This document shows, piece after piece, positions 1 through 4,631 of a stretch of 5,135 nucleotides of DNA (position 1 is its first letter; every line of letters starts with the position of its first letter). The stretch is from the NCBI GenBank assembly GCA_021784615.1, contig JAJYHU010000316.1, positions 1 to 5,135 of the forward strand, read 5' to 3'. The translations under genes were made by a program, and so were the position numbers. The DNA comes from Acidobacteriota bacterium (GTDB lineage: Bacteria > Acidobacteriota > Terriglobia > UBA7540). Below the pieces are notes generated by a model. The model ran no database searches, was not told the DNA's origin, and worked only from the letters and a program-made list of their open reading frames with translations.

Positions 1-359
1 CGCACCTTTTGGAAAATCACCTGCTTGGCCGTCTGCGCCGCGATGCGCCCCAGCACGTCCGTGGCTTTGGGGATTCGAACCGCCTCTTCCACCGCCGCTT
101 CCGGACTCAGCTTGCGGGCGTCCAGCACGGAGATTTCATGGTCAGGATCGGCGACTTGCTCAACCACTTTCTTGACCGCATAGACTTCCACCTGGCCGGA
201 ATCCTTGTTGAAGTGCGATTCCAGGTCTTCCGCGCTCTTATAGAATTTTCGAGTCGCCACCAGGATGGCATCCTCGACGGCGGCAATCACGATTTGAGGA
301 TCGATGCCTTTTTCCCGGCTCAATTGATCGATCGTTTGATATAGAAGACTGGTCGACAC
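1..359 (-). CDS. nusA: Transcription termination/antitermination factor NusA, N-terminal part (runs off left edge)
   Basis: NusA binds RNA polymerase through its N-terminal domain and modulates pausing, intrinsic termination and antitermination in the cytoplasm. Only the first 119 codons are visible, and they match the polymerase-binding N-terminal domain. The protein begins V/M-STSLLYQTIDQLSREKGID, continues through a helix ending in AILVATRKFYK (residues 31-41), and reaches the family signature GRIAAQTAKQVIFQKV at residues 104-119. The S1 and KH domains would lie outside the window. I chose the GTG at 357-359 because a GGAGG ribosome binding site lies 10 bases upstream (370-374) and because the protein then begins where NusA normally does. 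An in-frame ATG at 402-404 would add 15 residues (MHRLAGDLAGGGQRT) but has no ribosome site and sits inside a predicted hairpin. It follows rimP by 86 bases, the usual operon order. Identification is very secure. Confidence 0.95.
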   Translation of the reverse strand, partial: MSTSLLYQTIDQLSREKGIDPQIVIAAVEDAILVATRKFYKSAEDLESHFNKDSGQVEVYAVKKVVEQVADPDHEISVLDARKLSPEAAVEEAVRIPKATDVLGRIAAQTAKQVIFQKV

Positions 360-369
360 TGTTCTCTGT

Positions 370-374
370 CCTCC
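370..374 (-). promoter_or_regulatory. Shine-Dalgarno site of nusA
   Basis: On the minus strand GGAGG lies 10 bases before the GTG start at 359. It is the only strong ribosome binding site next to a gene start in the window, and it decides the nusA start in favour of GTG over the in-frame ATG at 402-404. Confidence 0.7.
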
Positions 375-386
375 GCCTGCCAGGTC

Positions 387-413
387 CCCGGCCAGTCGGT
401 GCATTGGCCCGGG
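387..413 (-). other. Hairpin in the rimP-nusA intercistronic RNA
   Basis: On the minus strand CCCGGGCCA pairs with TGGCCGGG, with one bulged G and a ten-base loop. The stem is strongly GC-rich and ends about a dozen bases before the nusA ribosome site. No T-run follows, so it does not look like an intrinsic terminator. It could be a processing or stability element, or could limit use of the in-frame ATG at 402-404, which lies in its loop. Function is inferred only. Confidence 0.45.
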
Positions 414-422
414 CATGATTGA

Positions 423-440
423 ATGGCCAACACCGGCCAT
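423..440 (-). repeat. Inverted repeat just after the rimP stop codon
   Basis: Perfect six-base arms ATGGCC and GGCCAT are separated by six bases, five bases beyond the rimP stop. In RNA it would form a small hairpin. The bases that follow on the minus strand are mixed, not a T-run, so it is not a convincing terminator. With the larger hairpin at 387-413 it makes most of this 86-base gap foldable. Confidence 0.4.
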
Positions 441-445
441 CCCAG

Positions 446-904
446 TTACAACTCCGGAAGGAGCCTGGCCTTCGAAACATTCGAAAGCTCAAACTCCACT
501 ACACCCTCGCCATCGAGGTCAAGTTTGACACGGCCTTCTTCCAATCCCGCTAGCCTACCCTCAAGAACTTTCCGCTCGGCAACCGCCTGGTGCAACACCA
601 CCCGGGCTCGCCGTCCGGCAAAATACGAAAACTCCCGCGGCTTCACCAGCTTTCGGTCCAGGCCCGGTGATGAAACTTCCAGCACGTAACTCCCCGGGAA
701 AGGATCCTCGACATCCAGGATAGCACTGATTTGCTCGCTGACCAGGGCGCAATCCGCATGCGAAACACCGCCCGGCTTATCGATGTAAACCCGCAAAAGC
801 GGATTGGACCTCCCGCCTTTCAGTTCAATGTCGATAAGCGTCAGTCCTTCGCCCGCCGCCACTCGCTCGGCGATGGCTTCGATCTTCTCCACATCAACGC
901 TCAT
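446..904 (-). CDS. rimP: Ribosome maturation factor RimP
   Basis: RimP is a cytoplasmic assembly factor for the 30S ribosomal subunit. The 152-residue product has the usual family length and both family domains. The N-terminal domain (about 1-85) carries LLRVYIDKPGGVSHADC (residues 36-52), SEQISAILDVEDP (56-68) and the signature YVLEVSSPGLDRKL (73-86). The SH3-like C-terminal domain runs from about 87 to 152. The start at 902-904 is the only plausible one: reading upstream in frame meets a stop with no earlier start codon, and the product begins at the normal family N-terminus. No good ribosome binding site precedes it. Upstream lie a promoter (1019-1047), a terminator-like hairpin (975-996) and a second hairpin (935-974). 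nusA follows 86 bases downstream on the same strand, the standard pairing. Identification is secure. Confidence 0.96.
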   Translation of the reverse strand: MSVDVEKIEAIAERVAAGEGLTLIDIELKGGRSNPLLRVYIDKPGGVSHADCALVSEQISAILDVEDPFPGSYVLEVSSPGLDRKLVKPREFSYFAGRRARVVLHQAVAERKVLEGRLAGLEEGRVKLDLDGEGVVEFELSNVSKARLLPEL

Positions 905-934
905 CTCGTATGGAAGCGGTTTCGCTCGTCGTCA

Positions 935-974
935 GTTGGAAGTTGCCATCGCAGCCCGGCAACTCAGCGCCAAC
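935..974 (-). promoter_or_regulatory. Long hairpin in the rimP leader
   Basis: Arms AGTTGCC (941-947) and GGCAACT (958-964) are perfectly complementary around a ten-base loop. An outer pair of arms, GTTGG (935-939) and CCAAC (970-974), extends the stem across a small asymmetric internal loop. It lies directly after the T-run of the terminator-like hairpin and about 30 bases before the rimP start. The predicted 5' leader of rimP is therefore mostly structured. A role in translation control, protein binding or RNA processing is inference. Confidence 0.5.
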
Positions 975-996
975 AAAAAAGTGGGCTTACGCCCAC
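975..996 (-). terminator. Intrinsic terminator / putative attenuator in the rimP-nusA leader
   Basis: On the minus strand GTGGGC, a GTAA tetraloop and GCCCAC form a perfect six-base GC-rich stem, immediately followed by six Ts. In RNA the loop is a stable GNRA type. The plus-strand reading lacks a T-run after the stem, so it works in the minus direction only. It lies about 16 bases after the predicted rimP transcription start and 70 bases before the rimP start codon. No minus-strand gene lies upstream that it could be ending, so early termination of the rimP-nusA transcript is the simplest reading. It might instead be a member of a dispersed repeat family, or block antisense readthrough. Confidence 0.65.
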
Positions 997-1018
997 CCCA
1001 ACTCCTGCCATCTTTCAA

Positions 1019-1047
1019 ATTATAGCCTTCCGGACGCCTCAGCGCAA
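1019..1047 (-). promoter_or_regulatory. Predicted sigma70-type promoter of the rimP-nusA operon
   Basis: On the minus strand a perfect TATAAT -10 element (1019-1024) is preceded by TTGCGC (1042-1047) with the ideal 17-base spacer. The -35 element matches four of six consensus positions. The predicted start near 1012 gives a leader of roughly 108 bases before rimP, holding the terminator-like hairpin and the second hairpin. This is the best promoter match in the window. Confidence 0.65.
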
Positions 1048-1105
1048 GCCGTGGAAAAGAAACGGAGTTCAGAAGGCCGGATTCCGCGCATCTCCAGGCT
1101 TGCAG

Positions 1106-1137
1106 ACTCCCGGAAGGCCTTGAAACATTCCGGGTCT
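1106..1137. repeat. Inverted repeat in the divergent spacer
   Basis: CCCGGAA (1109-1115) and TTCCGGG (1128-1134) are perfectly complementary, with a twelve-base spacer. AGA and TCT extend the arms if two bases are bulged. It lies between the rimP promoter and the zinc-ribbon gene, about 25 bases before the latter's start. There is no T-run, so it is not a terminator. It may be an operator for a dimeric regulator, an RNA hairpin in the plus-strand leader, or chance in GC-rich DNA. Confidence 0.35.
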
Positions 1138-1162
1138 TCTGGTAGGCTCCACAAGTTCGCCC

Positions 1163-1519
1163 ATGGCAACTCCCTGTCGAAAATGCGGAGCAACAAAAAC
1201 GGAGTTTGTTCGTCGAGACTTTCTGTATTCGCTGGCAAAAAAGTTGGGATACCGCTTGCGAGCCTGCTCCCGATGCCGGCGTTACCGCTTGCTCCATCTC
1301 GACGAGCATCCCGACGCTCCGGTGGTCCGCGACGGCGCCAAGAGGTTCAAGCCCAGGATTCCCGATTGGGCTCCGGAACAGAGCCCACACCGCAAGTGTC
1401 CGCGCTGCGGCAGCACCGATTTCCATAGATCCAAGCGGCGCTGGCATGAGCGTCTGTGCAAGCGCTCCCCCATGGCCCGGTGCAATCAGTGCCAAAATCG
1501 CTTTCCTCTATCCGCGTGA
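1163..1519 (+). CDS. Small protein with two predicted zinc ribbons, function unknown
   Basis: I do not recognise a named family. The 118-residue product is rich in arginine and cysteine and has four CxxC pairs: C5/C8, C35/C38, C79/C82 and C107/C110. They fall into two similar halves. Each starts with CxxCG, followed within a few residues by a basic stretch, and ends with a second CxxC plus an aromatic or basic residue (CRKCGATKTEF...CSRCRRY and CPRCGSTDFHRSKRRW...CNQCQNRF). The pattern fits two zinc-ribbon folds joined by a proline- and charge-rich linker (about 48-76). No signal peptide or membrane segment is seen, so it is probably cytoplasmic. RNA or DNA binding is plausible from the basic charge but not shown. 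The start ATG at 1163 gives the whole first ribbon; no strong ribosome site precedes it. It lies 95 bases upstream of murJ on the same strand. That it is a real gene is likely from the paired cysteine motifs; its role is open. Confidence 0.8.
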   Translation: MATPCRKCGATKTEFVRRDFLYSLAKKLGYRLRACSRCRRYRLLHLDEHPDAPVVRDGAKRFKPRIPDWAPEQSPHRKCPRCGSTDFHRSKRRWHERLCKRSPMARCNQCQNRFPLSA

Positions 1520-1597
1520 GGGCCGGCTGCGCGGCAGGCTTTCTCAAGGGAATTTTGCTGAAGTCTCGATCAAGTTGTGGCCAAAAGGCCTGAAAAC

Positions 1598-1609
1598 ATG
1601 GTACACCAT
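1598..1609. repeat. Short palindrome just upstream of murJ
   Basis: ATGGT and ACCAT flank two bases, ending five bases before the murJ start. No ribosome binding site is visible here. The segment TGGTACACC (1599-1607) resembles a weak extended -10 element seven bases before the ATG, which could give an almost leaderless murJ transcript. No convincing -35 element is correctly spaced, so this is a low-confidence regulatory candidate. Confidence 0.25.
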
Positions 1610-1614
1610 CGCCC

Positions 1615-3201
1615 ATGGCTACCCGTTCACTAAACCGTCGCATCGCGGTCTCGACCGGCATCGTCATGGTCAGCGTTCTGGCAAGCCGCATGCTCGGCTT
1701 TCTGCGGGTGTGGACAGTCGCTCACGAGATCGGCTCCAACGCCATCACCGACGCTTATTACGCGGCTTTTACGCTGCCGGACTTTGTGAATTACCTGGTC
1801 GCAGGCGCCTCGCTCAGCATCACTTTCATTCCCGTTTTCACAAAATACATGGCGGAAGGGAACGAGGACGAAGGCTGGCGTGTTTTCTCAACCGTCATCA
1901 CAACAATGACTCTGCTGCTTCTGGCCTTTGTTGTGGCAGGGGAAGTTTGCGCTCCCGGGCTTCTGCAGGTGATTGCTCCCGGATTCCATCCGGCGGAAAA
2001 GGCTCGCGCCGTTTTTCTGACCCGGCTGATGATGCCCGCCCAGCTTTTCTTTTACCTGGGCAGCATCATGAGCGCGGTCCAGTATGCAAAAGGCCGCTTT
2101 CTTATCCCGTCCCTCGCTCCGGTCTTCTACAACTTTGGAATCATTCTCGGCGGGATCCTGCTTTCCTCGCGATACGGCATTGCAGGTTTTTCGCTGGGAG
2201 TTCTGGCAGGAGCCTTCACCGGAAATTTTCTGCTCCAGATTTACGGGGCGCGGCGGGTGGGCGCTCGCTTCAAGCCGAACCTTAACCTCCGGCACCCGGG
2301 ATTCCGCCTGTTCATCAAGCTGACCATCCCCATTATGCTGGCGTTTTCGCTGGTCTTTTCCGATGACTGGATTATCCGTTGGTTCGGCTCCTACCTGATG
2401 CCCGCTTCCATCACCTGGCTGAGCTACGCCAAGACGTTGATGCGGGTTCCGCTCGCCGTGGTGGGACAGGCCGTCGGCGTAGCGTCGTTTCCCGTCCTGG
2501 CGCAGCTTTATGCTGAAAAGAAGTATGACGAACTCAATCGCACGCTGAACACCACGCTCAAGGGATTGCTCCTGCTGATTGTCCCCATTTCCGCGTTGAC
2601 CATCGCCATGAACCGTCCGCTGGTTTATTTTGTCTTCTCCCATACCCGCCTGCGCGGGCCCGACCTCAACGCAACCGCCGCCGCGCTGGCGCTTTTCGCA
2701 GTCGGAATGTTCGCCTGGGGCGCGCAAAACATTCTGGCGCGGGGCTTCTATGCGGGGCGAGACACCTTGAGGCCGGCGCTGATCGGCACCGTGCTGACCC
2801 TCTTGAACCTTCCCCTCTACTGGCTGCTGGTGAAGCCGCTCAAGTACAAGGGGCTGGCGCTCGCAAGCTCCATCGGCATCGCAGCCTACGCGGTGGCCCT
2901 GTTTATCATGCTCTATCGCCGCACCCGCAACCCGGGAGCGGCGGGAGTGGCCGGCTTCTTTGTGAAAATTGCCGCAGCATCGGCGGTGGGAGCGGGGGGC
3001 GCCTACGAGGTGGTTCGCTGGCTTGAGACGCGCGTCCATTGGCAAACCACCCACGGCGCATTCCTGGTGCTGATCGCCGCAACTCCAGCCGGACTGGCGC
3101 TGACCTGGGTGGTGGCAAAACTGCTGCGCCTTCGGGAAATCGACGCCTACCTGAAATCAATTCCGCTGCCCGCGCGCTTCCGGCGCAATCCCGCAAGCTA
3201 A
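1615..3201 (+). CDS. murJ: Lipid II flippase MurJ (MviN family)
   Basis: MurJ moves lipid-linked peptidoglycan precursor (lipid II) across the inner membrane and belongs to the MOP exporter superfamily. The 528-residue protein is close to family length and has about fourteen hydrophobic segments, roughly at 10-32, 47-70, 88-112, 135-157, 164-184, 189-210, 232-255, 262-295, 316-342, 350-374, 386-407, 412-434, 445-468 and 481-503. Family motifs include SRMLGFLR (24-31), TDAYYAAFTLPD (45-56), GASLSITFIPVF (64-75) and ARGFYAGRDTLRP (375-387). R25, R31 and D46 align by eye with the conserved R18, R24 and D39 of E. coli MurJ. The position of E. coli R52 appears to be N59, and the YADRLMEFP region reads YAKTLMRVP (271-279), so two cavity arginines look replaced or moved. 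The start at 1615 is the only in-frame ATG before the first membrane helix, with a stop upstream in frame and no clear ribosome site. It converges on mnmE, with 14 bases between stops. Confidence 0.95.
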   Translation: MATRSLNRRIAVSTGIVMVSVLASRMLGFLRVWTVAHEIGSNAITDAYYAAFTLPDFVNYLVAGASLSITFIPVFTKYMAEGNEDEGWRVFSTVITTMTLLLLAFVVAGEVCAPGLLQVIAPGFHPAEKARAVFLTRLMMPAQLFFYLGSIMSAVQYAKGRFLIPSLAPVFYNFGIILGGILLSSRYGIAGFSLGVLAGAFTGNFLLQIYGARRVGARFKPNLNLRHPGFRLFIKLTIPIMLAFSLVFSDDWIIRWFGSYLMPASITWLSYAKTLMRVPLAVVGQAVGVASFPVLAQLYAEKKYDELNRTLNTTLKGLLLLIVPISALTIAMNRPLVYFVFSHTRLRGPDLNATAAALALFAVGMFAWGAQNILARGFYAGRDTLRPALIGTVLTLLNLPLYWLLVKPLKYKGLALASSIGIAAYAVALFIMLYRRTRNPGAAGVAGFFVKIAAASAVGAGGAYEVVRWLETRVHWQTTHGAFLVLIAATPAGLALTWVVAKLLRLREIDAYLKSIPLPARFRRNPAS

Positions 3202-3217
3202 AGCGCTGCGGGGCGCT
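3202..3217. terminator. Weak shared hairpin between convergent murJ and mnmE
   Basis: AGCGC (3202-3206) and GCGCT (3213-3217) form a five-base GC-rich stem with a six-base loop. It fills the 14-base gap and reaches into the mnmE stop codon. On the minus strand TTTAG follows, and on the plus strand ATTTCCC, so both T-runs are short. It is the only candidate terminator for either gene, possibly acting in both directions, but it is weak. Confidence 0.35.
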
Positions 3218-4613
3218 ATTTCCCGATGCAAAACTTGGAGAAGATCGTCCCCAGAATATCTTCCACGCCGGTCGCACCCGTCAGCGCGTCCAATTGGAGG
3301 AGCGCGTCGTAGAGGTCCAAAAGCAGCATCTCGTGATGCACCTTGAGGCCGGCGCCGGCGCCGCAACGCTCAAGCGCCGCAACCGACGCTTTGAGCAGTT
3401 GCTGGTGGCGAAGGTTCGTAACCAGATCGCCCTCCGAGCCCAGATTCTCTCCCGCCCGCGCAGCCTGAAGAATCTTGTCCCGCAGTTCCTCAACCCCCTG
3501 GCCGGTCAGCGCGGAAGTGCTGATAATCTCCAAGGGCGGAGATTCTTCGCCATCTTCCGTCGAGGCCGACTGCGCAATGATCTCCGCGGAATTGCGCGGC
3601 TCGAGGTCAGCCTTGTTCGCCGCCACCAGCATGAACCCCATCCGCTGCGTCCTGCGGAGGAGTTCCGCGTCTTCTTGCGTCCAATCCCGGGAAGAATCCA
3701 CCACCAGCAGCCGAAGATCGGAATCAGCCATCGCCTGATGCGATCTCTCGACGCCCATCTTCTCCACATCGTCGCTTGAGTTGCGAATTCCCGCTGTATC
3801 GACCAGGCGAAGGGGGATGCCGCCGATTGACGCGGTTTCCGTCACCAGGTCCCGCGTGGTTCCGGGCGTCGGGGTCACAATCGCGCGATCCATCTTTAAG
3901 AGCCGGTTGAAGAGGCTCGATTTCCCAACGTTCGGACGTCCCACAATGGAAAGGCTCAGCCCTTCACGGACAATCCGGCCGTAATCATAACCCTCGACTA
4001 ATTTCTTTAGGTCGGCGCGGATCGCGTCGAGACGCTTCAGAATTTCCGGCCAGCCAATGACCTCGACGTCGTCGTCGGCAAAGTCAATGCCCGCCTCGAG
4101 CCTGGCAATCAGCTCGACCAGCGATTGCTTGTGAGGCTTCAGCCGGGCGGAGAGAGCGCCTTCAAGTTGGGTTGCGGCAACGCGCGCCTGATAAAGAGTG
4201 CGGGCTTCAATCAAATCACGGACGGCTTCCGCCTGGGTCAAGTCCATCCGGCCGTTCAGGAAGGCGCGCAGGGTGAATTCGCCGGGCTCGGCGGCCCTGG
4301 CGCCCCGCGCAAGGCAGCATTCCACCAGGAAACCCAGAATCACGGACGACCCATGGCAGGAAATTGCCGCCACGTCCTCGCCCGTATAGGAATGGGGCCG
4401 GCGAAAACAGGTAAACATAACTTCATCCAGGACTTTGCCGGTCTCGGGGTCCAGGACGGCGCCGAGCGTCGAGCGCTGGGGTTCGGGAGGTTGCTGCCCC
4501 AATCGCACCAGTTCCAAAGCAATCTGAATCGCGCGATGCCCGGCAAGGCGCACCACTCCAATGCCCCCGCGGCCGGGAGGCGTGGCAATGGCCACGATGG
4601 TGTCTTCCGTCAT
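3216..4613 (-). CDS. mnmE: tRNA uridine-5-carboxymethylaminomethyl(34) synthesis GTPase MnmE
   Basis: MnmE, with MnmG, installs the carboxymethylaminomethyl group on wobble uridine 34 of certain tRNAs, using GTP and a folate one-carbon donor. The 465-residue product has the full family architecture. The N-terminal folate-binding domain carries DTIVAIATPPGRGGIG (4-19), RRPHSYTGEDV (71-81) and GEFTLRAFLNGRMDLTQAEA (111-130). The G domain within the helical region has GRPNVGKS (225-232), TPGTTRD (249-255), DTAG (272-275), NKAD (333-336) and SAL (367-369). E284 aligns with the E. coli catalytic E282. The C-terminus ends FCIGK, keeping the modification-essential cysteine (C462). An acidic, serine-rich loop at about 339-360 accounts for part of the extra length over E. 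coli (454). I chose ATG at 4611-4613; the GTG immediately before it (4614-4616) could instead start the protein and adds one residue. A weak AGGT lies nine bases before the ATG. It follows the Jag gene closely, and no mnmG lies next to it here. Identification is secure. Confidence 0.97.
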   Translation of the reverse strand: MTEDTIVAIATPPGRGGIGVVRLAGHRAIQIALELVRLGQQPPEPQRSTLGAVLDPETGKVLDEVMFTCFRRPHSYTGEDVAAISCHGSSVILGFLVECCLARGARAAEPGEFTLRAFLNGRMDLTQAEAVRDLIEARTLYQARVAATQLEGALSARLKPHKQSLVELIARLEAGIDFADDDVEVIGWPEILKRLDAIRADLKKLVEGYDYGRIVREGLSLSIVGRPNVGKSSLFNRLLKMDRAIVTPTPGTTRDLVTETASIGGIPLRLVDTAGIRNSSDDVEKMGVERSHQAMADSDLRLLVVDSSRDWTQEDAELLRRTQRMGFMLVAANKADLEPRNSAEIIAQSASTEDGEESPPLEIISTSALTGQGVEELRDKILQAARAGENLGSEGDLVTNLRHQQLLKASVAALERCGAGAGLKVHHEMLLLDLYDALLQLDALTGATGVEDILGTIFSKFCIGK

Positions 4614-4631
4614 CACGTCAGGACCTGCGGA

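Noticed and set aside
1120..1148. TTGAAA-17-TAGGCT as a promoter for the zinc-ribbon gene
   Set aside because: The -35 is fair but the -10 matches only three of six positions, and it overlaps the inverted repeat, so it is too weak to list as a feature.
1050..1160. Possible tRNA gene upstream of rimP, as in the E. coli metY-rimP-nusA arrangement
   Set aside because: Neither strand shows a T-loop sequence, an anticodon arm or a matching acceptor stem.
910..1428. 172-codon plus-strand open frame across the divergent spacer
   Set aside because: The composition is serine- and arginine-rich without motifs, it conflicts with the zinc-ribbon frame, and it has no initiation signals.
932..1495. 187-codon minus-strand open frame covering the divergent spacer and the zinc-ribbon gene
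   Set aside because: It runs through the predicted rimP promoter and terminator, is antisense to a cysteine-patterned gene, and has low-complexity content without family features.
1520..1560. Possible terminator after the zinc-ribbon gene
   Set aside because: Only a four-base stem (CTGC/GCAG at 1527-1537) is perfect, and the following TTTCTC is a poor T-run, so it is not convincing. This leaves co-transcription with murJ possible.
1579..1590. GGCC-AAAA-GGCC hairpin upstream of murJ
   Set aside because: The stem is only four base pairs, which is expected often by chance in GC-rich DNA, and no other signal supports it.
1206..2285. 359-codon plus-strand open frame overlapping the zinc-ribbon gene and murJ
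   Set aside because: Its product has no recognisable motif, is arginine- and serine-rich, and overlaps two better-supported genes in other frames.
1888..3054. 388-codon open frame antisense to murJ
   Set aside because: It is glutamine-, histidine-, arginine- and glycine-rich with no domain pattern or ribosome site, and lies entirely opposite a clear membrane protein gene. This is typical of a GC-rich antisense shadow.
3039..3779. 246-codon plus-strand open frame antisense to mnmE
   Set aside because: It overlaps the end of murJ and lies opposite conserved MnmE motifs; a shadow of a GC-rich gene.
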